Source: Aplectana chamaeleonis (taxonomy: Eukaryota > Nematoda > Chromadorea > Rhabditida > Cosmocercidae). From it: a stretch of DNA of 64,000 nucleotides. The position numbers were made by a program, and so were the translations under genes. The stretch is taken from assembly GCA_029168955.1 (NCBI GenBank), contig JAPDOI010001544.1, positions 62,001 through 126,000 of the forward strand, read 5' to 3'. The notes under the pieces are model-generated. The model made no database searches. It saw only the letters and a program-made list of their open reading frames with translations, and had not been told where the DNA came from. Below are positions 36,001-43,969 of this stretch, piece by piece. Within the stretch, counting starts at the first letter, position 1. The number at the start of each line of letters is the position of its first letter.

Positions 36001-39000
36001 CCATCCATCGAGTCGCTATCGAGTTCGAAAATCTGTTACGGGGTCGGGCCTGTGGTGGTGAGCGAAGGGGGTCGGGTGGTGGTCGCTCATATCTCGCTTA
36101 TTTGGAGGATTTGAGATCTCGCATTTGGCACGTGTTATACAGGAGGGGTTTTCTACACAATTACGAAAATCTCAAAATTCATATCTGAGGGTACTGTGCC
36201 TTTAACCCATTCACGACCACGTGTCCCACCGGTGGGACACGCGTTGGCGCTCTACCACTTTAATCCCGGACCGCGTAATCTCAACGGTGAACCATCATTT
36301 TCAAAAATCGATTTCTCCTGTCACAAGAAACTTACTCTTCCTGAGATCCTTGGACATACTGATCAACAGTGGATATTCTGACCTACCCAATACTTGAATA
36401 AAAACCTCGTGGTCCATCAGTAGGTCAAGTGCAACAACATATCTAGACTCTTTATGAAAATCAGGTGCGCTATGAAGTAGAGTGAAAAAACTGGCTCTAA
36501 AATGACTTGAAAAGCACCTTATAATTTCTTTCATGTCACTTATTGCTAGTTTTTAGGTTGCGAGTTGTAGGAACTCTATCGTTTGAAAGACGTTTCCCTT
36601 TCGCAATAAGGCAACCGTCGCAGCTCAGTTGAGCCCCAGTTTGGTTTTGAATAAGGATTGTTTCTTGATAGTACGGAAAAGCGTCTAAAAGCTCAAACTC
36701 TGATTAAGATCTGTCCGACCCTCGTTGATAGCTACGGCTGATATAGACTCAAATGGTGCACCAGGAAAGCAATCACCCGTGGGACGCTATTCAAGGGGCT
36801 AAAGCCTGTCCTCAACTGGTGGTACACAGTATAGACGCAATATTGCACGCGGTCCTGAACGTGCAAGCTGCCCCAAATTAGGCGTGGTACGTGTTAATGG
36901 GTTAAGGTCTATTTTGTGAGACCTGTAATCGACGCCACTTACCACATTTTTCAAAAGAGGTCACACAGTGGTCAGAAAAGGATTTTGGTCCAGTATCTCG
37001 AAAAAGATTTACATCTTTATAGGCTATTTCTTACTAATGAAACAAGCTTATTCGTGAACCAAGACAATTTTTCATGCATTGTTTGCAGATTTGGCCGGTC
37101 GTCTCTTAATACAAGGTGTTTTTCATCGCTAACAGATCAAGGAAAAAATATTCCAAAGTCATCCAAAAAAAAGTGTCGACCTGAGGCAAAGCACGCTTTG
37201 TCAATCAAAGCTGTTGAGGTAAGGTCTATCTATAGGCGTCCCATAGGCAAAAATCCATTTCCTGGTTTTTCCATAGTTGAAGCAAAGAAACTGCTGTACG
37301 AGTCCGCATTCTCTTTTCCTTTATTTTAGTGGTCACCCTGCAAAGTGCTGAAAGTGTAAGACATTTCGCTCCCCCATTTCTCATAGAGAAGGGGGATAAG
37401 CTTTTCATGAATGGGCATGAATGGCTAAGTGGTGAGATTTAGATCGATTTTTCTTGTGCGTGAAGAGAGGTACTCGTGTGTTAGGTGTCGTTCATACTTT
37501 CGCCGCCGCCCGGCTCGCTAATGCGCTAACTCCTCAACGCCGGCGCGGCAAGCGCGTCACATGCGGAAGAGACGTTGGAGTATGAATACTTCCTACGCGC
37601 GGTACGCGCGTGACGTGTTTGCGGAGACAATGAATACTCCAGCGGCGACGCCATGGAGGAGCGAATTAAAATGGGAATCACTCTGTCAAGCAAGCAAAAT
37701 TTGAGCACGCGTTCACTACCATGGTAGCAGAGGACAGTACTGAATCAAACTATTATGGACTGGGATGAAATTAAAGACGTTTTAAGATGAAAAGTGCGGT
37801 TACAGCCGTCGCCGCCATGGCGGAGCGGGCGCCACGCGCGTACCGCGCGAGCGAGGCGTCGGGTCATTCATACTCTAACGCCACGCCCGCGCGTCACGAG
37901 GGTGCCGCGCTGGCTTTCAGTCGTATGAATAGCGCCTAAAGTGCAATTCTATAACGACGATCGCGTGAACGCAGTGCATGGCCAGTATAACAGAAACGCA
38001 CTGTGCCGCGTCACTCGAAGGCTGGAGTATAAACGACGCCTTATGAACGCGCTGACCGCCGTTATGATCTGCAATAGTCACCACGATCGCATTCACTCAC
38101 TTGCCAGACTCTCCACCTGTTCGAAATAGAATGAGCGCTAATTTGAACAAAAGTTTTTTTCCTTCTTTATTGAACGGAACTGACACATGCGAACCTCCTT
38201 TAACGTAAGTCTTGATCAGGAAGGTCATCGCGTCTATGCTCTACACTTTCTCTCGGCCAGGACCAGTCTCTGTAACAATGCTTTCAGACCTATAAAGTGC
38301 TAAGCATAGGTACTATACTTGGGCAAAACTGTGAAAATTCTTCAACATTTCGAATTTCGAATAAACTTGAAAATGGGATTTTTCAAACTTCGAATTCTCG
38401 AATATATTCGAAAAACAGATTTTTCAAATTTCAAATTTTCGAATATACTCGAAAATCTATTTTTTCAAATTCTCAAATAATTTTTTTCGCATTTTCGAAT
38501 GATTTTTCTATTTTTTTCGGCTAAACTTTCTCGAATTCACAATCGATAGCTTCGACTTTCTAGAAATTAGTTTCGAGCTGTCATTTACTGTGTCAGGCGG
38601 GGAGTTATCAGAGGCTCAAGACACTGCAATTCTCGAACTGGTCTCGGCGCATAGATGACATCTCGAAGCTGTCGGGAGCTCAGTCGGGGTAGCATGGTGC
38701 TCTCGGCACTGTCGCGGCAAGTTTTCCAGAGGCGTGCTGGAATTGGAAAACCACAGCGAATTTCTCTATTTTTTCTTTTTCAAACAACCTTACTGTGCTT
38801 ATCTGGGCCAAATTCCGGTCCGAAATTGCATCTCGACACGCTTTGCGGACGCGCGCGCTGGAGTCAGTCTAGTTTCCAGCGCCAAAGCCGACTCCGGGAT
38901 ATGGCTTTTTTATACAAAGTTTTCTCCAATTTTGTTTACTTTCCAGTTTCCAGAACCCCTAGAGACAACAGATCGGCGGCTGCGGCGCTGGAAACTCTTC

Positions 39001-42000
39001 CGACTCAAACAAATGCGCGCGCGGCCGCATAGCATGTCGGAGACGCAATTGCCACCAGGACCGGAATTTGGCCCAGAGAAGCGGAGTATGCCTTCTTTTT
39101 TTCTGTAGCTGATTTTCAGGTTCTTGAATAGAAAAATTATCCCTCGAGTTGTATTCTCTATTAGTCTTGAAATTCTTCACTAGCATTACTGCATCATAAT
39201 ATCGATGTTTTCGTCACCAGAATTCGCTCAGTAACTGTCAAAACCGAATATGTCTAAGTTTACAAATTACAGAAATGGACGATCAATTCGTTGAATGCAA
39301 CCCACAAGAACCCCTCGAAGCTAATGCTTCTAGAGTAGTCATTGTAGACAAAATGAGCTCAATCGCTCCTGTCCGCATTTCATGCGTAACTGTTTCTTTG
39401 GAAAGGGAGGATAAATGCGAAAAAGAGAGAAAAACGGTTAGCATCGGCGGACTATTCGAGGCAGCCCATCCCACCGATGGAATATACCGACGCAATATCT
39501 CAATCCAAAGATCCAAGCGTTAGGTATCCCCAAATCAGGCGTGTGGTGAACAGGTCGAGATAGTGCTTTGATAAAGTGCTTTTCAATGGTCGATCAAGAA
39601 AAAAAAGCTTCTAATCAAATGATGATTATGCATTTCAATTATTCGAAATTCAAAAAATACGAATATTGCTCTTCAAAGTAATCTGACTTTCGAATATTAT
39701 TCTGAAAGTTCTTGTCTTTGAAATATCTGAATTTCGAATATTATTTGAACCCGCTTTTCGGAGTATTCGAATTTCCAATATTGATATCGACAGCCTGCTT
39801 CAAAATATTCGAATTTCGGAATATTATTCCAAAACCAATATTTTTAAATTTAAATGATTCGAAAATTCGAAAAATCCCATTCTGAATAAAGTCTCAGGAA
39901 TAGTATGATTCGGTCCGAAGTATACTACTCACCCATTCTTTTCCTGTATCTCACGACACTTTGCAGTCAGAAATAGCAAATGATTGATAGATGAACACGG
40001 ATATGAGACAGAGCTCTTCTCTACAGCTGTTTCGCTTGTAAAAAATAAATCACTTTCGTAGGTGTCGTTTGTTCGCAACATTTTTTCTGGATAAATTTAT
40101 TCCCATCACCTTCACGTAAACTTCTCACATCAAAAAAATTGTTGCAGGCTGGAACACCAATCGTTTCTCCGCTCACGTGGAACGACTACCAAATCAACAT
40201 GACTGCCAAGAAACTGCTGATACTCTCTACCTTTACTCAGGTAAAAGCTTATGATCACGGGCTACATGCTGGCTTCAAATATTAAAGGAAACTGAAGGTT
40301 GGCCCTGAGTAGAAAAAAAAGAGAAATCTATGATCTAGTTCAGTAATCGCGTTCAGTCCGCAATTGTGTCATTATCACAATCGTAGAAGCGAAGCGGTTG
40401 TTTTGAGAAATGATTCTAGTTGAATTTTTAAAAACAACCGCTTCTGCTTCTACGATGGTGATAATAAGGACTGAACGCGATTGCAGAACTGAACTGTAAA
40501 TTCTCTCCCATTTTCTGCGGTGAAAGAAAGAACACCTTTGTTTCCGAAGGCTAAAATTATTCTGTAAAAAAGGGGTCTCCCAAGCAGAAGTGGTTTAAGT
40601 TAGCGCTACAAATGCTTCAACAAAAGGGAACAATAGGAAAGCGGAAAGAGGAGAAATTGCTACAAAAAATGAACAATATCCTCCAAAAACTCTTTTCTTT
40701 TTCGAAACTTCCAAACAGCGGAAACAACCAGTTGTGGTTCTCTATGAGGAAGCGCTTTTGGCTCCATAAAGGACTTTGATTATGTGAGAGTGATAAAATA
40801 TGTGTATATATGTATGTGAACCTAATAGCTATCATTAAAAGGGGGATGATGTTAAATTGTTTTAGGAATCCAAATACCTTTTCCTCGTAAAAATACCACA
40901 ACGGTTTGTTTCTGCTGTTTGGAAGTTTCTGAAAAGGAAAGAGTTCTTGGAGGATATTATTCATTTTTTGTAGACTCTCCTCTTTTCCGGCTTTCCTCAT
41001 TGTTCCCTTTTGTTAAAGCATTTGTAACGCTAACCAAACCACTTCTGCTTGGGAGACCCCTTTACAGAATTGTTCACTTTTTCTTGATATTACGCTGTAA
41101 TATCCCATGCAAGAATTTCTGAACAAAGACCTCTTCATCTCCCCACTGGAGCAGTCCTTCTGTGGTCACAAGAATCAATGACCCAAACTGTTGTAAAACT
41201 ATCTCAGAAAAATTGATGTGAAAAGCCCATGCCGATCACTTTTTCCGCAGGGCTACCGTAACCATTCTTTGAACAAAACATGATAACGAATGTAAACACA
41301 CGCTCATAACATGCGGGGTATAAAAGAGCGGAGGAGCGGTATGCATTCATTCACACACCAAGCTCTTTCGAGAAGCCACTGGGGAGTGGCTGAGGAGGTC
41401 GAAATTGTGCAAACATGTTTGTTGGCTATTAGGATGTGCTCATAACCATGCTGACACTTGGAAAAAATTTTAAGGAGGGTTACGGTAGTCTCATGGAAAA
41501 AATGATCGGCATGAGCGTGCTGGTCTCAATGTGGCTGACAAGACCGATGTTCACATGATATTAGCTAAGAAATGAATGATATCCATGATATCGTTCCATT
41601 ACAATTCATTCATATTGATCGCGTCAGCAACATCTGGCTACACCTGGTGTTATTTGCACCTTCCATGTTTTTTTCGCGCATCGAACGGGTCGGCCACGGT
41701 GATTTTCTCAACCAACTCTGACAGGGACCTTAGGCCCCGGTTATAGTTGGTCGCCCAGACGTAGCCAGCCCGGTCGATAATCATGAAAGCCTGGTTGGCC
41801 TACAGAGCCGGATGCAGAATCTGCCTGCAGTTCTTCGCCAAATGAAACTAACTTAAAACTGGGACAGTCAGAAACTACCTTCCATTCCATCTGGACACTT
41901 TCACATCAGTGGAACAAAGCAGTTTTACATACTCATTATTTCGTTTCCGTTGCCCCATTCCTTCTGCAGAACAGCCGCTTCGATTCCATGAATTCGATAT

Positions 42001-43858
42001 GGTGCTCTGCTGAGCTGCGAATGGAATAGTTCTAACAATTTGTTAAAGGTGCTTGATGCTGCTATCAGTCATTGTTGTTGATGAAGTTGTGTAGAAATAC
42101 TTTGGATTGATAGCGTTATAGATCGGTGGTTCATTCCATTTCTGACTTGAATCTTGAGTGCCCCCCCCGTCTGGGGTAGGCCGCTGCACTTTTCAATGAC
42201 GTCCCAACGACGTTAACAGAAACCCGAAGAGCTACGACGTCCCGATGACGTCGTCAGAAGCACGAAGCACTTCTTTTCACGACGTCCCGATGACGTCATC
42301 AGGAGCCCGAAGCACTTTTCACTACGTCCCGATGACGTCATCAGAAGCCCGAAGCACTCTTTCACGACGTCCCGATGACGTCATCAGGAGCCCTGAAGCG
42401 CCTTTTCACTACATCCCGATGACGTCATCAGAAGCCCGAAGCACTTTCTGCCACGACGTCCCGATGACGTCATCAGAAGCCTCCGAAGCACTTTTCACGA
42501 CGTCCCCATGACGTCATCAGAAGCCCGAAGCACTTTCACGACGTCCCGATGACGTCATCAGAAGCCCGGAAGCACTTTTCATGACGTCCCGATGACGCCA
42601 TCAGAAATTCAAGCATCCTCACGACGTCCCGATGACGTCATCAGAGTCTGAAGCACTTTTCACGACGTCCCGATGACGTCATCAGAAGCCTCCGGAAGCA
42701 TTTTTCACGACGTCCCCATGACCTCATCAGGAAGCCCGGAAGCACTCTCACGACGTCCCGATGACGTCATCAGAAGCCCGGAAGCACTTTCACGACGTCC
42801 CGATGACGTCATCAGAATCCCCCCTCACCTACAGAATCGGTTACACTACCAGCCTACGTACCTCCTAATTAACTTACCTGTCTGCTGCTGATTGCCTGGA
42901 GACCATTGGCAGTGGCTATTAGCAGTGAGGACTGAAAAGCGTGACGGCCCACGGCCTACGGCTCCAATACCTACGGCGCACATCATGAAATTTTCTTAAG
43001 CTTTCGGGCTCACAACTTTGTTATTTGTAGCGATTTTGCTGGAAATTGACAACAGCAGGTGTCTTCTGGACCTTCGCTTATATCCAGAAGGAAATCTTTC
43101 AGAAATTCCTTTGTTTCAAAGATTCTATAAACTATTTTATAAAAATTCTAAGCGATCACAAGGCTCTAGGCAAACTTTTCCAGCGCGCTTCGCGGCTGAG
43201 CGATACTGTTTAGAAACGTTTGAGTCCTCCAAACTGTATGCCGCAGGCTCAGGCTCATACTTCCATCGCGGCGCGACGCTGCGGCATATTCCAAATTTTT
43301 TTGTGGTGTGGCGCGATTTCCGATCCGATACTCGCCAATGTTGTGAGATCGCGTCGCCCCGGAGATGGAAGTATAAACGCGGTCTAACACATCTGCGTCG
43401 GGCGCAACGCTTTCTATCGGTAATGTTTCATCGCACGCTTGTAATGTCCTTTATCTGGGACAATACGCGCCCCGATAAGGACAGTACATGTTCACAGCGC
43501 AGATGCTCGCGGCTTTCTCTCTCCAAAAGAAAAAGGGACCATGTATGCATTACGAGCACACCTTTCAGCTAATTCAGATCCCGTCGTCGACATGCTAATG
43601 TGTACAATCCTGCTCAGAATGTTTGTCACTTGGTGATCCTGAATGCGCATGGGTACTTCCACGGAGCCGAATGTGTAGCTATCAGTGCAAAATGTGTAGT
43701 GAGTGGAGCATTTATAAAAATTTGCATGTAATATTATAATTTCAACTCCTCAGGGAAAGTTTTGATACCAGACAAAATACCGGCTATATCTCATGTGTTT
43801 GGGGCCAATGAAGGACGCGAAAAAGCGTCGCATGTCTCTTGCCGTGACTGTGTTCAAA
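24006..43858 (+). CDS. Semaphorin, 12 exons recognised, 3' end not found
   Basis: Semaphorins are secreted or membrane guidance proteins that bind plexins through a sema beta-propeller. Joined, the twelve exons give about 443 residues: a signal peptide (1-14), then sema landmarks in order: LLHNYGLHVLLGGR, NAVFNVSI, EWSTSDEDLLEC, FVVCGTHGLNPTC, FSGRYLYTANAPDYS, FFSEPP, VARIGRVCRDDTGG, EWTSFVKSRLDC, LYFNQ, SSAVCAYS, YIRNNPLIST, PLFVHYGKDRF, ADTLYLYSGKV. Splice phases agree at every junction except exon 7 to 8. The last blade and PSI domain are not seen. In nematodes the family includes Sema-1a-like (smp) and Sema-2a-like (mab-20) members; which one this is cannot be told. Introns total about 18.5 kb and are mostly transposon DNA. 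Confidence 0.87.
25004..25440 (+). mobile_element. TTAA-flanked MITE, family A copy 1 (in semaphorin intron 1)
   Basis: Starts CGGCAGTGTCCACGATAAAT-like, TTAA at 25000-25003 and 25441-25444, 437 bp. It is highly similar in direct orientation to 27938-28370, for example GAAGTCCGCTCGCGCTAGC and AACGAAAACGAGCCCG in both. No transposase. Confidence 0.78.
25540..25954. repeat. GC-rich MITE-like block in intron 1
   Basis: Carries GCGCGCGTGAACGG, GCGGTGAAGC and CACGCGCATCACGCG words. The words ATGAATGCTCCCGCGGTGAA and ATTATGCGCACGCGTTCACC recur in variant form at 37630-37720, so both belong to one family. Confidence 0.45.
25955..26046. repeat. 92-bp near-perfect palindrome
   Basis: Arms 25955-25997 and 26004-26046 pair at about 41 of 43 positions (GAAAACGGGTGGTCATGCAG against its exact complement) around a 6-base loop. 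It could extrude a stable cruciform. It lies 245 bases before semaphorin exon 2. Confidence 0.8.
26291..26372 (+). CDS. Semaphorin exon 2 (first propeller strand)
   Basis: Acceptor CATTTCAG, phase 1 in and phase 2 out at AG|GTGACA. It reads SRLRFASDDSLVLL and GLHVLLGGR, matching the start of the sema domain (usual L-L-V-G-A-R-N). Joining exon 1 to exon 2 keeps the frame. Confidence 0.8.
26741..26849 (+). CDS. Semaphorin exon 3
   Basis: Acceptor CTGTTTTAG. The first base completes Arg, then NAVFNVSISPL, KYEWSTSDEDLLECTKK: the usual N-x-V-Y-x-[IL]-S-L and W-x-[SP]-x-x-x-x-x-x-C pattern. The donor TTG|GTCAGT departs from GTAAGT. Phase 0 out. Confidence 0.8.
27449..27933 (-). mobile_element. TTAA-type MITE, family B copy 2 (intron 3)
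   Basis: AGGCAGTGTTCACGATAGAA start and TGTGAACACTGCCT end. Its right TTAA (27934-27937) is the same one that begins the next element. It is the reverse-orientation counterpart of 18463-18878: CATGCTTCCTTAGCTCAA and ACAACTCGTCCACC match the complement of that copy. Confidence 0.72.
27938..28370 (+). mobile_element. TTAA-flanked MITE, family A copy 2 (intron 3)
   Basis: Starts AGGCAGTGTCCACGATA, ends TATCGTGAACACTGCCT... in line with TTAA at 28371-28374. 433 bp, near-identical layout to 25004-25440. It abuts family B copy 2 and shares a single TTAA with it, so one element used the other's flanking TTAA as target. Confidence 0.78.
28390..28870 (+). repeat. Dispersed repeat R, copy 3 (intron 3)
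   Basis: Contains CACGAACCTGATGTTCATTT, GCGTTCAGCGCCCTGAATAA and AGATTTTGAGTCGAATCCG, the phrases that define copies 1 and 2. Confidence 0.5.
28905..29110 (+). mobile_element. Family C MITE, right-end fragment
   Basis: Shares CAGGGTGGCCTCTTCTCATA and CAAGTGTTATAGAGAGAGGG with the right half of 22434-22910 and ends GTGTGCCT before TTGA, a mutated TTAA. It ends 85 bases before semaphorin exon 4. Confidence 0.55.
29195..29306 (+). CDS. Semaphorin exon 4 (CGTHG motif)
   Basis: Acceptor TCTTCCAG, phase 0. It contains CDNYVRTFYS and FVVCGTHGLNPTC, the cysteine-bearing C-x-N-Y-[IV]-R and C-G-T-[NH]-[AG]-[FL]-x-P-x-C signatures of sema domains. Donor C|GTACGT, phase 1. Confidence 0.88.
29919..30035 (+). 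CDS. Semaphorin exon 5
   Basis: Acceptor TTTTTTAG (29917-29918). A second acceptor, CATTCAG, ends at 29936 and keeps the same frame, shortening the exon by 18 bases. The product GDGLAPHAPDVVAPFLFSG and RYLYTAN matches the G-x-G-x-x-P-x-x-P ... G-x-L-Y-x-A-T segment. Donor CG|GTAAGT, phase 1. The frame also stays open into the intron, which is why a longer open frame appears here. Confidence 0.82.
30102..30241 (+). CDS. Semaphorin exon 6
   Basis: Acceptor CAATTATAG, donor CAC|GTGAGT. APDYSSSELLLMRK corresponds to A-D-F-x-G-x-x-x-x-I-x-R, and SSMLRTGRGETQTDGAQFV to L-R-T ... W-L-x-x-P-x-F-V with the Trp replaced. Phase 1 in, phase 0 out. Confidence 0.75.
30420..31200. repeat. Cluster of GC-rich palindromic MITE-like elements (intron 6)
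   Basis: At least two inverted repeats: 30476-30598 (GGCTGGGATCAGACTTCTCG facing CAAGAAGTATGTATGATCCC) and 30807-30929 (AGCCGGGTTCATACAT facing AGTATGAACCCGGCC). The first half resembles 52195-52290 (TGTCGCTGTCGCA, GCGACAGTGG). Open frames here are products of the palindromes. Confidence 0.55.
31874..31977 (+). CDS. Semaphorin exon 7 (RVC motif); donor out of phase
   Basis: Acceptor ATCACTTTAG, phase 0. It reads EILAFFSEPPTESEGCG and RRVARIGRVCRDDTGG, the F-F-x-E ... C-G-x-x-x-x-R-[VI]-[AG]-R-V-C-x-x-D-x-G-G signature. The only GT donor, GC|GTAAGT, leaves phase 2, while exon 8 needs phase 1 or 0. Removing one base (the C at 31977) would give G|GTAAG and restore phase. Confidence 0.78.
32034..32125 (+). 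CDS. Semaphorin exon 8
   Basis: Acceptor TTTCTTCCAG; an alternative AG two bases later would start the exon in phase 0. HEWTSFVKSRLDC is a near-exact W-T-[ST]-F-[LV]-K-[AS]-R-L-x-C motif, followed by LYFNQ. Donor CAG|GTGAGA, phase 0. Confidence 0.88.
32362..32834 (-). mobile_element. TTAA-type MITE, family D copy 2 (intron 8)
   Basis: Starts AGGCAGCAGACACGCTTGG and ends GAGCGTGTCTGCTGTCCT. The flanks read TCAA and CAAC, so the target duplication has decayed. Reverse orientation relative to 21745-22229. Confidence 0.6.
32885..33120. repeat. GC-rich inverted-repeat element (intron 8)
   Basis: GTTTATACTTCCGCTTCCGA and GAGCGGCGCGGCG near 32945-32975 face CTGCGCCGCTCGGCAGCAAA and AGTATAAACC near 33072-33100. 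Length and composition match the other GC-rich MITE-like blocks. Confidence 0.55.
33121..33345 (+). repeat. tRNA-like (SINE-type) sequence split by a 157-bp inverted-repeat insertion
   Basis: GTAGTGTAGTGGCAAAGC at 33130-33147 looks like a tRNA D arm / A box and AAGGTTCGATCCTT at 33329-33342 like a B box. Between them 33157-33313 has perfect 21-base inverted ends (AGGCTCCGTCCATAGCAGAC and complement). Read without it, box spacing becomes tRNA-like. Inference: a MITE landed in a SINE or tRNA pseudogene. Confidence 0.4.
33691..33901 (+). CDS. Semaphorin exon 9
   Basis: Acceptor TATTTCCAG, phase 0, donor A|GTTAGT, phase 1. HFVYGAFRSQ and GSSAVCAYSRATISERMAG match F-x-[GT]-x-F-[TR]-[ST] and G-S-A-V-C-A-[FY]-S-x-x-x-I; YIRNNPLIST matches [FY]-[IV]-[KR]-x-[HN]-P-L-M. 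The W-x-P ... P-R-P-G-x-C stretch usually found between them is not preserved. Confidence 0.85.
33965..34042 (+). CDS. Semaphorin exon 10
   Basis: Acceptor GTTGTTCAG, donor TTG|GTAAGT, phase 1 to 1. SASPLFVHYGKDRFAEILV matches P-[LI]-[FL]-[VL] ... R-[FL]-[TA]-x-[IV]-x-[VA]. The intron before it is only 63 bases, the shortest in the gene. Confidence 0.8.
35880..36201 (+). mobile_element. Family C MITE, partial (intron 10)
   Basis: Contains TGGTGGACGAGTTGTCTCAG, GTCGCTCATATCTCGCTTAT, GTGTTATACAGGAGGGG and ends GTACTGTGCCT directly before TTAA (36202-36205), like 22434-22910. The left end is not clear. Confidence 0.55.
36206..36901. mobile_element. piggyBac-like non-autonomous element (intron 10)
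   Basis: TTAA (36202-36205 and 36902-36905) flanks ends CCCATTCAC and GTTAATGGG, which are inverted repeats beginning CCC as in piggyBac. A subterminal palindrome GTCCCACCGGTGGGAC lies at 36223-36238. It is 696 bp with no transposase frame. Its target TTAA is the right-hand TTAA of the neighbouring family C element. Confidence 0.65.
36906..37329 (+). other. Unassigned 137-codon open frame
   Basis: Open from 36916 to 37329, with KSSKKKCRPEAKHALS in the middle and a possible donor after AAAGCTGTTGAG (37217). No family is recognised and phase does not fit the semaphorin gene. It might be a decayed transposase end. Confidence 0.2.
37490..37940. repeat. GC-rich MITE-like element (intron 10)
   Basis: Outer ends TTAGGTGTCGTTCATACTTT and CAGTCGTATGAATAGCGCCTA are inverted repeats. 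The interior is full of GCGCGTCAC and CGCGCGTACC words and resembles 25540-25954. Confidence 0.55.
38340..39870. repeat. 1.5-kb block bounded by TTCGAA-rich inverted ends
   Basis: Left 38340-38520 and right 39630-39870 are TTCGAATATT-type sequence; ATGGGATTTTTCAAACTTCG on the left faces CGAAAATTCGAAAAATCCCAT on the right. Between them lie a GC-rich palindromic part (38640-39080) and a coding-like frame. Likely a foldback-type element with expanded ends. Confidence 0.45.
39273..39523 (+). CDS. Coding-like segment inside the TTCGAA-bounded block
   Basis: Preceded by a splice-like AAATTACAG and open for 83 codons from ATG 39275, with balanced amino-acid use (for example ASRVVIVDKMSSIAPVRISC) and a TAG directly before GTATCC. 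No family is recognised. It lies in semaphorin intron 10 but its phase does not link exons 10 and 11. It could be a captured exon, an alternative exon or chance. Confidence 0.3.
40148..40240 (+). CDS. Semaphorin exon 11
   Basis: Acceptor TTGTTGCAG, donor TCAG|GTAAAA, phase 1 to 1. In this phase it ends ADTLYLYSG, like the D-V-L-[FY]-[LI]-G-T-x-x-G strand. The exon is also open in phase 0, but phase 1 is the one that continues from exon 10 and into exon 12. Confidence 0.62.
40337..40490. repeat. Hairpin element, copy 2
   Basis: AGTTCAGTAATCGCGTTCAG faces CTGAACGCGATTGCAGAACT; interior as in 7017-7168 with a few changes (CGCTTCTGCTTCTACGATGG). It begins 97 bases after semaphorin exon 11. Confidence 0.75.
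40558..41071. repeat. Foldback element, copy 2
   Basis: TTCTGTAAAAAAGGGGTCTC faces GAGACCCCTTTACAGAA. The arms share GGGAACAATAGG / CTCATTGTTCCC and CAGCGGAAACAACC / GGTTTGTTTCTGCTG with 9241-9857, and the loop repeats GTGAACCTAATAGCTATCAT. The downstream TTGTTCACTTTTTCTTGATA is also shared. Confidence 0.72.
41072..42194. other. Non-coding intron sequence
   Basis: No recognised element except the first 40 bases shared with 9858-9900. No open frame of note. Confidence 0.35.
42195..42825 (+). repeat. Satellite of GATGACGTCATC palindromes, array 2 (intron 11)
   Basis: About fifteen units of about 40-44 bp, CACGACGTCCCGATGACGTC then ATCAGAAGCCCGAAGCACTT. It has the same core as array 1 but a different spacer (CCCGAAGCAC against CCTATGTACTT), and units are more uniform. 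Each intact unit holds a TGACGTCA octamer. Open frames are satellite translations. Confidence 0.88.
42870..42930 (+). repeat. Flank shared with the first CRE-satellite block
   Basis: ACTTACCTGTCTGCTGCTGA then TTGCCTGGAGACCATTGGCA match 11329-11374. It fixes the two arrays as copies of one larger unit. Confidence 0.6.
43160..43400. repeat. GC-rich inverted-repeat element (intron 11)
   Basis: CATACTTCCATCGCGGCGCG faces CCCCGGAGATGGAAGTATAA; the ends CGCGCTTCGCGGCTGAGCG and related words are of the same type as 32885-33120. Confidence 0.5.
43754..43858 (+). CDS. Semaphorin exon 12 (probable)
   Basis: Acceptor ACTCCTCAG, donor AAA|GTAGGT, phase 1 to 1. It begins GKVLIPDKIPAIS, consistent with the G-x-V-x-K strand that follows exon 11, and ends SHVSCRDCV, which could be the beginning of a PSI-type cysteine cluster. 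The middle (VFGANEGREK) is not typical, so this exon is less certain. Confidence 0.5.
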
Positions 43859-43969
43859 GTAGGTCCTCTGAGGATTTAAAGAATTTTCCGGAATCAGCAG
43901 CATCGAGAACACTTTGTTTGGCAATTCGTGTCTCAATTATAGATGTGTGTTGTCTTTTTTGTCGTTAAA

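Noticed and set aside
40148..40240. Phase-0 reading of exon 11 (ending LLILSTFTQ)
   Set aside because: It would not continue from exon 10, which ends in phase 1, nor lead into exon 12; kept only as an alternative.
42195..42825. Open frames of 72-88 codons reading MTSSEARS-type repeats
   Set aside because: They are translations of the CRE satellite; the repeat unit, not selection, keeps them open.
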